DNA from: CAYLNM01 sp964385045
GTDB taxonomy: Bacteria; Planctomycetota; Phycisphaerae; Phycisphaerales; SM1A02
Length of the DNA stretch: 15,533 nt
Reading direction: 5' to 3'
Assembly (NCBI GenBank): GCA_964385045.1
Contig: CAYLNM010000111.1
Location: forward strand, 1-15,533
The position numbers and the translations under genes were made by a program. This document shows positions 1 through 6,190 of this stretch, one piece after another. How positions within the stretch are numbered: the stretch's first letter is position 1; the number at the start of each line of letters is the position of its first letter. The notes below the pieces were generated by a model. The model did not search any database and was not told the DNA's origin. It saw nothing but the letters and a program-made list of their open reading frames with translations.

Positions 1-97
1 AGCCGCCGGGGATGCCGGGGGCGCCGGGGCCGCCGGGGCCGCCGGGGGCGCCGGAGCCGCCGGGGATGCCGGGGGCGCCGGAGCCGCCGGGGGGCGC
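1..97. repeat. 27-bp tandem repeat, about 3.6 copies
   Basis: Three head-to-tail 27-bp units occupy 1-27, 28-54 and 55-81. Units 1 and 3 are identical and unit 2 differs at a few positions. A truncated fourth copy lies at 82-97, and the array may continue beyond the left edge. The period is a multiple of three and encodes nine residues (three Gly-X-Y triplets) per unit, so it fits the collagen-like frame on the minus strand and can expand or contract without changing frame. Confidence 0.85.
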
Positions 98-106
98 CGC
101 GATCAC
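1..106 (-). CDS. collagen-like Gly-X-Y repeat protein, N-terminal part (runs off the left edge)
   Basis: A minus-strand frame opens with a GTG at 106-104 that overlaps the TGA stop of the DUF3179 gene (GTGA, four-base overlap) and stays open for 35 codons to the window edge. After a short lead (M-I-A-A-P-P) every third residue is glycine from residue 7 to 34: triplets GGS, GAP, GIP, GGS, GAP, GGP, GGP, GAP, GIP. Codons end almost only in C, as in real genes here. Gly-X-Y runs are the hallmark of collagen-like bacterial proteins, which form triple helices and are usually surface or extracellular. No signal peptide is visible in the part present, so a cytoplasmic location or a different start cannot be excluded. 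The overlap implies translational coupling to DUF3179. The opposite strand also reads as Gly/Pro triplets because of the repeat, but that frame then runs antisense through DUF3179. The alternative is a non-coding GC minisatellite. Confidence 0.5.
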   Translation of the reverse strand, partial: MIAAPPGGSGAPGIPGGSGAPGGPGGPGAPGIPGG

Positions 107-1404
107 CTCTCGGACGCGTCCGCGTCGCGGGCGCCCGCGGCGTCGAAGCTCGCGAGGTCGCCGCCCAGCTCGAGCCCCCGCGGGGGCTCGGGGAATCGGA
201 CCGGTCGGCCCGAGAGCCACCAGCTGTACCAGGCGGTCTGGACCTGCACGAGCGGCTCGCCATCCGGGCCGATCGCGGTCACGGTCTCGGGATCGTCACG
301 GTACTGGAGGCCGACGACGCGGTCGTCGACGGTGATCCACCACGTGCGGACGACGCCGGCGGGCGACGCCACGTCCCCGTCGGGTCCCGGGCCGGCGGCG
401 CCGGCGTCGTTGCCGTCGGGCCCGCCGCCCGACCGCCCGGCCCCGGCCGCCCCCATCGGTCGCCGCGCTGCGCGGTCGATCCAGCTCGCCGGCACGACCA
501 CGTCCGCGCCCTCGCCCTCGCCCGGCAGGACCACGCAGGCCTCGAGGCGGCGCGGCGGCATCGGCGGATCGGCGGCGACCGGGTAGAGCACCTCGTCGGC
601 GTCCCAGTACCGTTCGAACGTCGCCTTCTCGTAGCGGGCGACGAGGTCCTCGTCGCGGGCCAGGATGGTGGACTTGGGGTGCACGTCGAGCCAGTCGCCG
701 TAGTGCGTGAGGACGAAGGGCAGCCGCTCGAGCCGCAGTCCGGCCTCCAGGTCGGGCCCGGTGATCGCGCGGCCGGTCCGCGGGTCCCAGAGGCTCTCGC
801 CGCCCTCGGCGACCACCACTGCTCCCGTCTCGTCCCGCTCGCGGGCGTACAGCAGCATCGTGCCGTCCTGCAGCAGGCCACTGGTGCCGAACTCGATCGT
901 CCGGTCACCGGCGCGACGGTCGTACACCGCGATCGTGCGGGACAGCGGATGCATGACGACGAGGACCGGCACCCCGTCGAGGACGTCGTTGGCGACCTCG
1001 TGGAAGGCCATCCACCCGAGGGGGAACGCCCGCGCCTCCTCGCCCGCGACCACTCCCACCACCGGGTCGGAGGACACGAGGTACTTGCCGCGGTTCTCCT
1101 CCGTCCAGGCCGCGACGTCCGCGGGCGTGAGGGCGGGGGGCTCGACCAGCGGCGACGCCATGTCGCGGTGGAGCTGGGCCGGGATCAGTCGCAGTCCCGG
1201 GGCCGAGGGCTCGAGCGCGAACCCGTAGGTCGCGGGATCCTGCCCGTCTCCCGGCGGCCGGGCGGCGATCCGCTGCAGTGCCGGGGCGAGGGTGAAGACC
1301 ACGATCAGGATGCCGATGAGCAGGGCCACCAGCAGCACCCACCCGCCGGAGCGGAGGGCGAGCATGGCCCGCAGGGGCACCGACTCGTCGGAAGCGTCGC
1401 GCAT
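103..1404 (-). CDS. membrane-anchored DUF3179 domain protein
   Basis: The 433-residue product has a short basic N-terminus, one transmembrane segment at about residues 20-41 (GWVLLVALLIGILIVVFTLA), then an extracytoplasmic domain. Residues about 112-250 match DUF3179 as I know it: VVGVVAGEEARAFPLGWMAF with HEVAND (135-140), GTSGLL (173-178), SLWDPRTGRAITGP (204-217) and a following THYGDW segment. The family's function is unknown. Where many members carry a CPL-type cysteine motif, this one reads MHPLSRT (151-157). A Gly/Ala/Pro/Asp-rich linker (about 318-350) splits the C-terminal part. The ATG at 1404 is chosen because a TACGAT box ends five bases upstream and the transmembrane segment then lies near the N-terminus. 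The frame stays open to an ATG at 1581, but those 59 residues are low-complexity. The stop overlaps the GTG of the next minus-strand frame. Confidence 0.85.
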   Translation of the reverse strand: MRDASDESVPLRAMLALRSGGWVLLVALLIGILIVVFTLAPALQRIAARPPGDGQDPATYGFALEPSAPGLRLIPAQLHRDMASPLVEPPALTPADVAAWTEENRGKYLVSSDPVVGVVAGEEARAFPLGWMAFHEVANDVLDGVPVLVVMHPLSRTIAVYDRRAGDRTIEFGTSGLLQDGTMLLYARERDETGAVVVAEGGESLWDPRTGRAITGPDLEAGLRLERLPFVLTHYGDWLDVHPKSTILARDEDLVARYEKATFERYWDADEVLYPVAADPPMPPRRLEACVVLPGEGEGADVVVPASWIDRAARRPMGAAGAGRSGGGPDGNDAGAAGPGPDGDVASPAGVVRTWWITVDDRVVGLQYRDDPETVTAIGPDGEPLVQVQTAWYSWWLSGRPVRFPEPPRGLELGGDLASFDAAGARDADASER

Positions 1405-1409
1405 GCCCG

Positions 1410-1415
1410 ATCGTA
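1410..1415 (-). promoter_or_regulatory. candidate -10 box (TACGAT) for a leaderless DUF3179 transcript
   Basis: On the minus strand TACGAT lies five bases before the ATG at 1404, with no Shine-Dalgarno sequence between. A -10 box at this distance would place the transcript start at or within a base or two of the start codon. No -35 match is visible. AT-containing hexamers are rare in this GC-rich DNA, which supports the call, but it rests on sequence alone. Confidence 0.35.
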
Positions 1416-1473
1416 TGCCGCCGACGGGATCGGCTCCCGCGGTCGCCGGGGCGGGCGGCGACGGCAGTGCCGC

Positions 1474-1520
1474 GCCCGAGCCTGCGGCGCCGGGCCCGAG
1501 TCCGCGGCGCCGCGCCCGAG
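1474..1520. repeat. 20-bp direct tandem repeat, about 2.3 copies
   Basis: Units begin with GCCCGAG at 1474, 1494 and 1514. The first two complete units (1474-1493, 1494-1513) differ at only a few positions, and the third covers seven bases. The repeat is non-coding and lies upstream of the DUF3179 gene. Confidence 0.7.
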
Positions 1521-1617
1521 CGGTGGCCTCCGGGGTCCGCGCCGGTCGCGGCGGTGGACGCGCATCCGGCGGCGACCCCACCGACCCGCCTCCGGACGCC
1601 CGACCCCGCGCACGAAC

Positions 1618-1650
1618 ACGGCCGGCCTCCCCGAGGGAGAGGCCGGCCGT
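1618..1650 (-). terminator. 12-bp perfect hairpin downstream of the porin gene
   Basis: ACGGCCGGCCTC (1618-1629) and GAGGCCGGCCGT (1639-1650) are exact inverse complements around a nine-base loop. In the direction of porin transcription the hairpin begins 60 bases after the porin stop and is followed by a short TGTTCGT stretch, not a proper T run. Location and stability suggest termination or 3'-end protection of the porin mRNA. The weak T tract leaves some doubt that it acts as a classic intrinsic terminator. Confidence 0.65.
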
Positions 1651-1710
1651 GGAGTGACTCGTCGAGCCCGCGTCGCGCGGCCGAGGGCCGTCGACGCGGA
1701 GTCGAGGCGA

Positions 1711-3018
1711 TCAGAACATCAGCTGGAACTGACCGCGAAGGGCGAGCTGGCCGTCCTCGTCGGTGCCGTCGGTCAGGATGCCGACGCCCGGCTGGGCGTA
1801 GTCCGCGCCGATCTGATCGAGGGCGTAGACGACGTCGAAGGTCAGCTTGGCGTTGTGGCCGCTGAGGTAGTGGTTCCACCCGGCGGTGATCACGTTGATC
1901 TCCTCCACGCCGTCGCCACCGTCGTCGTCCGCGTAGGTCCAGCGAGCGAAGAGCTCGTCGGCGTCGGTGACGAAGTAGCCGCCCTGGGCGATGAGCGCCA
2001 TCGCGTCGGGATCGCTGGAGCCGCCGGTGTCGGTGGTCTCCCACAGGAAGGCCGCCGCGAGGTTCCAGCCGTCGCCCTCGGCCTGGGCGTCGACGGTGAA
2101 GCCGTACCGCTCGTCCTTGTCGCCGTCGGCCGGATCGCCGTACGGGTCCCGATCCCAGAAGAACGCACCGCCGACACGGGCGCCGTACTCCTGGCCGCGG
2201 AAGCCGGCGTAGTCGTCGAACTGCGACCAGTTGCCGGCGATCAGGAGGTCGGCCCGGGCGCTGACCGCGAACTCGGTCTGCTGGTCGACCGCGGAGGTGT
2301 TGGCGGTCTGGAAGCCGTCGCCCACGGTGGCCGAGAAGCGGAGGGTGTCCTGCTCCCAGGCGAACTGCACGCCCTGCGTGTAGCCCTGGTTGAACCGCTC
2401 GTTGGCGAGCGACCGGTCGGCGGCCTGCTGCATGCCACTGACGATGTTCTCCTCGCGGAGGTACTGCGGCTTGAACTGGCCGACGCGGATGGACATGCCG
2501 TCCATCTGCTTCTCGACGTAGGCCATCTCGAGCTCCATGCTGCCGCCGTCACGGTCGTAGGCACCACGGACCTTGTACCGCCAGCTCGGATCGACCACGT
2601 TGCCCGAGAACGTCAGCTTGGCCCGGCGGGTCTCGAAGCCGTACGAGGTGTCGTCGCCGCCGCTGTTGTCGCGCAGGTTCGCGACGAAGCGGGTCTGGAG
2701 CTGACCCCCGACGCGGAGGGTGAAGTTCCCGTCCTGGCTGCCGAGCATGAAGCCGTCGTCCCAGCCGCCGACCATGCCCGACTGGAGCAGGCTCGAGCGG
2801 GTGTCCGCGTCGGCCAGCGCCTCGTTCACGATCGACCGGATCTCCTCGGTCCGGGCCTCGACCCGATCGTCGCCACGAAGCTGCGCCACCTGGCGCTCGA
2901 GCTCCATGATGCGCGCCTCGTAGTCCTGTGCGTCCATCCCGGGGCCCGCGAGGCTGACGGTCGAAACCGCCAGCATCGACGCTCCCGCGACGAAGCCGAC
3001 TCGCGTCGTCGAACTCAT
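1711..3018 (-). CDS. outer-membrane porin, phosphate-selective OprO/OprP type
   Basis: A 435-residue protein with a signal peptide (hydrophobic core about 8-22, likely cut after the SLA at 22-24), a short coiled-coil segment (about 30-50, QDYEARIMELERQVAQLRG), then a beta-barrel. The barrel start GFMLGSQDGNFTLRVGGQLQ (89-108) and the FETRRAKLTFSGNV segment (128-141) are typical of the Porin_O_P family. The chain ends in phenylalanine (QFQLMF), the usual last residue of outer-membrane barrels. The N-terminal coiled coil resembles the periplasmic oligomerisation or wall-binding stalks on some porins. Start at 3018 is supported by AAGGAG nine bases upstream. Substrate cannot be read from sequence; anions or phosphate are guesses from the family. 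It is probably its own transcription unit, bounded by a promoter-bearing gap and the 1618-1650 hairpin. Confidence 0.88.
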   Translation of the reverse strand: MSSTTRVGFVAGASMLAVSTVSLAGPGMDAQDYEARIMELERQVAQLRGDDRVEARTEEIRSIVNEALADADTRSSLLQSGMVGGWDDGFMLGSQDGNFTLRVGGQLQTRFVANLRDNSGGDDTSYGFETRRAKLTFSGNVVDPSWRYKVRGAYDRDGGSMELEMAYVEKQMDGMSIRVGQFKPQYLREENIVSGMQQAADRSLANERFNQGYTQGVQFAWEQDTLRFSATVGDGFQTANTSAVDQQTEFAVSARADLLIAGNWSQFDDYAGFRGQEYGARVGGAFFWDRDPYGDPADGDKDERYGFTVDAQAEGDGWNLAAAFLWETTDTGGSSDPDAMALIAQGGYFVTDADELFARWTYADDDGGDGVEEINVITAGWNHYLSGHNAKLTFDVVYALDQIGADYAQPGVGILTDGTDEDGQLALRGQFQLMF

Positions 3019-3027
3019 GTGTTGACT

Positions 3028-3033
3028 CTCCTT
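3028..3033 (-). promoter_or_regulatory. Shine-Dalgarno sequence of the porin gene
   Basis: AAGGAG on the minus strand lies nine bases before the ATG at 3018. It is the clearest ribosome-binding site in the window and fixes the porin start. Several other genes here have a weak site or none. Confidence 0.8.
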
Positions 3034-3170
3034 GATTCGGGACCCTTCACCGTCCTGGATCGGGACCCTGACTCATCCACCCGTCCGCTTGCGAAGAAGC
3101 GGGCGATCGTGACCCGTGGCCATCCCCTCTGACGTCGAGAGGACGTGACACGGCTCCGGTTGGGGCGAGG

Positions 3171-3176
3171 ATCATA
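3171..3176 (-). promoter_or_regulatory. candidate -10 box (TATGAT) for the porin gene
   Basis: TATGAT differs from the sigma-70 -10 consensus at one base and lies in an AT-richer patch. It would give a leader of about 145 bases. No -35 match sits 16-18 bases upstream; the nearby TTGACA at 3220-3225 is 43 bases away and pairs only with a poor -10 (GCGCAT at 3197-3202). The true promoter could be either. Confidence 0.35.
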
Positions 3177-3324
3177 GCCATTTGGGACTGCCGTGCATGC
3201 GCGCCCGGGTGACTCGGTGTGTCAACCATCGACATAACCCCCGTCCGAAACTTGAACGGACGCGCAAGCTTCTTTCCAGACTCGACTTGCGGCGCTCCGC
3301 AGCACGTCCCCGGGGAAGTCCTGA

Positions 3325-4854
3325 TCACGACGCGGGGGCATCTCGCGGCGGCGGCGCGCGCAGCACGTCGAGCGCCCGTCGCACGTCCTGCACGTCGATC
3401 GCCTCGAGATCCGCGGGCACGCCGCGGCCCCGGGCCGGCGGGCGCATGACGGCCGCGGTCCAGCCGAGTCGCCGCACCTCGCGGGCCCGGCGCTCGAGGT
3501 GCGGGACCGCCCGCACCTCGCCTCCGAGGCCGACCTCTCCCACCGCGACGGTCCCCGGCGGCAGCGATCGTCCGCGGTGCGCCCCGGCGATCGCCAGCAG
3601 GATCCCCAGGTCCGCGGCCGGCTCGGTCACCCGCAGGCCGCCCACCGTCTGCACGAAGACGTCCTGGTCCGCGAGCGGGATCCCGGCGAACGACTCGAGC
3701 ACGGCGATGATCATCGCCAGCCGGGCCGGATCCACTCCGCTCGCCTTCCGCTTGGCCCCACCGAGGATGCCGGTGGCGGTCAGGGCCTGGATCTCGACCG
3801 GGATGGCGCGGGTGCCGTGCATCGCCGGCACCACCACCGAGCCCGGCCGGGCCCCGCTGCCCTCGCGGAAGCGGCCGACGTCGCGGACCTCGGCGAGGCC
3901 GCGGCCGGTCATCTCGAACAGACCGACCTCGAGCGTGGTTCCGAAGCGGTTCTTGACCCCCCGGACGACGCGGTGGACATGGTCGGCGTCGCCCTCGAAG
4001 CCGAGCACGGTGTCGACGAGGTGCTCGAGAAGCTTGGGCCCGGCGAGCTGGCCGTCCTTGGTGACGTGCCCGACGACGATGACCGCCATCGAGGACACCT
4101 TGGCGAGCCGGACGAGCTCGGTGCAGCAGCGCCGCAGCTGGGCCGGGGAGCCCGGCGAGGCGTCGAGATCGGGCTTCCACACCATCTGGATCGAGTCGAT
4201 CACGCACACGTCGGGCCGCAGCTCCCGGGCCTGGGCCGCGATCCGCTCGAGGTTCGTGTCCGCGAGGACGTGCAGCCGCTCGAGGCCGGCGCGGGCGTCG
4301 GCCGCGCCCCCGCCCGCCATCCCACCGGCACCGCCGCCCGCGACCTCGGGGGCCGCGGCGACGCCGTCGTCCGCCCCGTCCCCCGCGAGCAGCCGCTCCG
4401 CCCGCAGCGCCACCTGCCGCGCCGACTCCTCGCTCGTCGCGTAGAGGATGCGTCGGCCGCCGCGGGCGAGCGCCGCCGCCGCCTGCATCAGCAGCGTCGA
4501 CTTGCCGATCCCCGGCTCGCCGCCGAGGAGCGTCACGGAGCCGGGCACGATCCCTCCGCCGAGGACGCGGTCGAGCTCGCCGATGCCGGTGGGCCACCGG
4601 TCGACCTCCGCGGCCTCGATCTCGAGGATCGGGACCGCGCGGGCGGAGGCGGGCGCGACCGCCGGATCCTCGGGCGACCAGGTGGCGGCGATGCCCTCGT
4701 GCTCCCGCGTCGCCGCCGTCTCCCTGGGCTCGTGGTAGGCCTCGAGCGCGTCCCATGCCCCGCAGTCTGGACAGCGCCCGACCCATCGCGGCTGGACCGA
4801 GCCGCACTCGCGGCAGAGGAATGACGTGCGGGCGGACCGCTTGGTGCGTGCCAT
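3325..4854 (-). CDS. radA: DNA repair protein RadA
   Basis: The 509-residue product has all RadA (Sms) landmarks: an N-terminal zinc finger (Cys 14, 17, 28, 31), a RecA-like ATPase with Walker A GGEPGIGKST (111-120) and Walker B ending in Asp 220, the diagnostic KNRFG motif (301-305), and a C-terminal Lon-protease-like domain (TVGGLRVTEPAADLGILLAI region). RadA is a helicase-like ATPase that extends recombination intermediates by branch migration on stalled or broken replication forks. A Gly/Ala-rich stretch (about 159-188) inside the ATPase domain is probably a lineage-specific loop. The start at 4854 is chosen because MARTKRSART leads directly into the zinc finger and a TATGCT box ends six bases upstream; the frame opens further upstream only with an Arg-rich tail. 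It is separated from the methyltransferase by 185 bases and is probably transcribed independently. Confidence 0.95.
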   Translation of the reverse strand: MARTKRSARTSFLCRECGSVQPRWVGRCPDCGAWDALEAYHEPRETAATREHEGIAATWSPEDPAVAPASARAVPILEIEAAEVDRWPTGIGELDRVLGGGIVPGSVTLLGGEPGIGKSTLLMQAAAALARGGRRILYATSEESARQVALRAERLLAGDGADDGVAAAPEVAGGGAGGMAGGGAADARAGLERLHVLADTNLERIAAQARELRPDVCVIDSIQMVWKPDLDASPGSPAQLRRCCTELVRLAKVSSMAVIVVGHVTKDGQLAGPKLLEHLVDTVLGFEGDADHVHRVVRGVKNRFGTTLEVGLFEMTGRGLAEVRDVGRFREGSGARPGSVVVPAMHGTRAIPVEIQALTATGILGGAKRKASGVDPARLAMIIAVLESFAGIPLADQDVFVQTVGGLRVTEPAADLGILLAIAGAHRGRSLPPGTVAVGEVGLGGEVRAVPHLERRAREVRRLGWTAAVMRPPARGRGVPADLEAIDVQDVRRALDVLRAPPPRDAPAS

Positions 4855-4860
4855 GCGGCG

Positions 4861-4866
4861 AGCATA
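4861..4866 (-). promoter_or_regulatory. candidate -10 box (TATGCT) for a leaderless radA transcript
   Basis: TATGCT on the minus strand ends six bases before the radA ATG, with no Shine-Dalgarno sequence. At this spacing RNA would begin at about the A of the start codon. No recognisable -35 is present. The box supports the 4854 start over the upstream in-frame ATG at 4896. Confidence 0.4.
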
Positions 4867-4972
4867 CCGCCGGGATCGGGCCCGCCCGCGACGCACGGCC
4901 GGCGGTCCGCCCGCGGCTGAAGGGCCGCCGACACCCCGCCGTCAGTCGGCCCGTCCGCGGGCCCGCCGGTGT

Positions 4973-4989
4973 GGCCGCCGACGGCGGCC
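4973..4989 (-). terminator. 7-bp GC hairpin after the methyltransferase gene
   Basis: GGCCGCC and GGCGGCC form a perfect stem around a three-base loop, about 50 bases beyond the methyltransferase stop. No T run follows on the minus strand. It could help end or stabilise the upstream transcript, but stems like this occur by chance in very GC-rich DNA. Confidence 0.3.
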
Positions 4990-5039
4990 GAGACGCGACC
5001 GCGCGGCGTCACGGCCCGGCGGCCCCCGTCCGTCCGTCG

Positions 5040-5861
5040 TCAGACGTTCCGCCGCCGCAGCACCAGCAGGTGGTCGAGCTGCTCGCCGCCGTAGCGCACC
5101 GGCCGGTCGAGGCGGTACGTGAAGTCGTGGACCGCCACGAGCTCGAGCGCCGGGACCGCGTCCAGCACCCGGCGGAGCTGCCGCGGCCCCCAGGTGCGGA
5201 AGGTCCACGTCGTCTCGAAGCGGCGCGGCTCGCCGCCGCCCTCCGGCCGCACCGTCAGCCGCGCCCGCATCGCCTCGGTGCGGCCACGGCGGTCGGGGAC
5301 GCCGGTCTCGATCACCGCGGTGACGTCGAGCCCGTCGCGCCGGGCACGCCACCGCTCGCGGTGCCGCGAGCGATCCTCGTAGTCGGTGAGGTGCAGGCCG
5401 AGCAGGTACGGCCCCCCGGGCCGCAGCATCGCGGCCACGTGCCCGAGGTGGGCCACCGCGTCCTCGTCGCTCGCGAGGTACTTGAAGCTGCTCACGAGGT
5501 TGTACGCGAGGTCGAAGCGCCGCCGCCGGCGCCACCGCTGCATCGCGTCGCAGTGGAGCGTGGCCCGCAGCCCGCGGGCCTTCAGGCGGTTCCGGGCGTA
5601 GGCGAGCGCCCCCGCGTTCAGGTCGTAGCCGGTGACGGCCCAGCCGCGGGCCGCCATCTCGACCACCAGCCGGCCCGTGCCGCAGGCGGGCTCGAGGGCG
5701 GAGGGGGCCCGGCCGCGCCGCCCGGCCTCGGCGGCGGCACCGCGCGCGTACCGCGCGAAGCCCGCCTCGAGGAAGTCGGCCTCGTCACGGGTGCCGGCGT
5801 CGAAGACGACGTCGTAGGCCCGGGCCTCGTCGTACCAGTCGAGGGGCTGCCAGCGGCCCAT
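5040..5861 (-). CDS. class I SAM-dependent methyltransferase
   Basis: A 273-residue protein with a Rossmann-fold methyltransferase core: motif I LEPACGTGRLV (56-66), the acidic residue that binds the SAM ribose in GYDLN (78-82), motif IV region FDLAYNLVSSFKYL (116-129), and a post-motif MLRPGGPYLLGLH (145-157). The N-terminal YDEARAYDVVFDAGT resembles the substrate-side helix of small-molecule methyltransferases. The C-terminal beta-rich part (about 190-273) carries an RFETTWTFRTW strand often seen in this broad family. The substrate cannot be assigned. A GGGAG four bases before the ATG supports the start. It follows the 69-residue gene by 79 bases and may share a transcript with it and nuoH. 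No link to complex I is known to me. Confidence 0.85.
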   Translation of the reverse strand: MGRWQPLDWYDEARAYDVVFDAGTRDEADFLEAGFARYARGAAAEAGRRGRAPSALEPACGTGRLVVEMAARGWAVTGYDLNAGALAYARNRLKARGLRATLHCDAMQRWRRRRRFDLAYNLVSSFKYLASDEDAVAHLGHVAAMLRPGGPYLLGLHLTDYEDRSRHRERWRARRDGLDVTAVIETGVPDRRGRTEAMRARLTVRPEGGGEPRRFETTWTFRTWGPRQLRRVLDAVPALELVAVHDFTYRLDRPVRYGGEQLDHLLVLRRRNV

Positions 5862-5940
5862 CGTGCTCCCGTTCGTCGCTCGTTCGCGGGGATCGCCCGG
5901 TCGCCGTGCCCGCCGGGCCGCGCGGGACGCGTTACCGGCG

Positions 5941-6150
5941 TCAGTCGCCCCGCCGCATCCGGCGCACCCAGCGTCCGTAGTCGAGCACCGCGTGGATCAT
6001 CTGCCGCCGCGGCGGCCGCCGCGTCACGTCGGAGCCGAACGCGGTCTCCATCCGCCACCGCCAGTACGGGCCGCGGAAGCGGAAGCGCGTGATCCACCCG
6101 AGGCGGAGCAGCTCCCAGAGTCCCCCGATCGTGTCGATCAGCCAGCGCAC
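5941..6150 (-). CDS. small basic Trp/Arg-rich protein of unknown function
   Basis: A 69-codon frame starts with GTG at 6150 and has GGAGG four bases upstream. It begins with an amphipathic stretch (RWLIDTIGGLWELLRLGW), then an aromatic/basic core RFRFRGPYWRWRMETAFG (22-39), then a basic tail RRPPRRQMIHAVLDYGRWV. It has six tryptophans and many arginines. Codons end in G or C like the neighbours, and it fits tightly after nuoH (40-base gap) and before the methyltransferase, so it is very likely a real gene. I do not recognise a named family. The pattern suggests a peripheral membrane or nucleic-acid-binding small protein, which is inference only. Confidence 0.7.
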   Translation of the reverse strand: MRWLIDTIGGLWELLRLGWITRFRFRGPYWRWRMETAFGSDVTRRPPRRQMIHAVLDYGRWVRRMRRGD

Positions 6151-6154
6151 GCGG

Positions 6155-6159
6155 CCTCC
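6155..6159 (-). promoter_or_regulatory. Shine-Dalgarno sequence that supports the GTG start at 6150
   Basis: GGAGG on the minus strand lies four bases before the GTG. It is the main reason for accepting a GTG start for the small protein and for treating that frame as translated. Confidence 0.6.
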
Positions 6160-6190
6160 GCGCCCCGGTCCCTCCCCGGTCGCGGCGGGA

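Larger units (their letters stand above)
1405..1710. other. gap between the DUF3179 and porin genes
   Basis: This 306-base gap holds the DUF3179 promoter candidate next to 1404, a 20-bp tandem repeat at 1474-1520, and the strong hairpin at 1618-1650 that probably ends the porin transcript. The DUF3179 frame stays open through part of it, but the translated residues are Pro/Ala/Arg-rich filler with no domain. I see no convincing gene of its own. Confidence 0.6.
3019..3324. other. porin leader and promoter region
   Basis: The 306 bases between radA and the porin gene are visibly less GC-rich than their surroundings. On the minus strand they contain a perfect TTGACA (3220-3225), a TATGAT (3171-3176), small stem-loops (3085-3102, CCGCTT/AAGCGG; 3126-3142, CCTCT/AGAGG; 3242-3262, CGTCCG/CGGACG; 3288-3301), and a near-direct repeat (GATTCGGGACCCT at 3034-3046, GATCGGGACCCT at 3058-3069) just before the ribosome-binding site. 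A 62-codon frame (3047-3235) has third-position use unlike the neighbours and is probably not a gene. Confidence 0.55.

Noticed and set aside
12..335. Plus-strand Gly/Pro-rich frame at the left edge
   Set aside because: After the repeat it reads Arg-rich sequence antisense through the DUF3179 gene. The minus-strand reading has perfect Gly-X-Y triplets and a coupled start, so it is preferred.
1405..1581. 59-residue N-terminal extension of the DUF3179 protein
   Set aside because: It is low-complexity Pro/Ala/Arg sequence that contains a tandem repeat, and a -10-like box lies in front of the internal ATG at 1404.
679..3132. An 817-codon plus-strand frame across DUF3179 and the porin
   Set aside because: It is antisense to two well-supported genes and has no recognisable domain.
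3220..3225. Perfect TTGACA as the porin -35
   Set aside because: No acceptable -10 lies 16-18 bases downstream, and the good TATGAT is 43 bases away. It is kept only as a note in the leader entry.
3047..3235. 62-codon minus-strand frame just upstream of the porin gene
   Set aside because: Third codon positions are often A or T, unlike every real gene here. It has no clear ribosome-binding site and no recognisable domain, and it lies in the porin leader.
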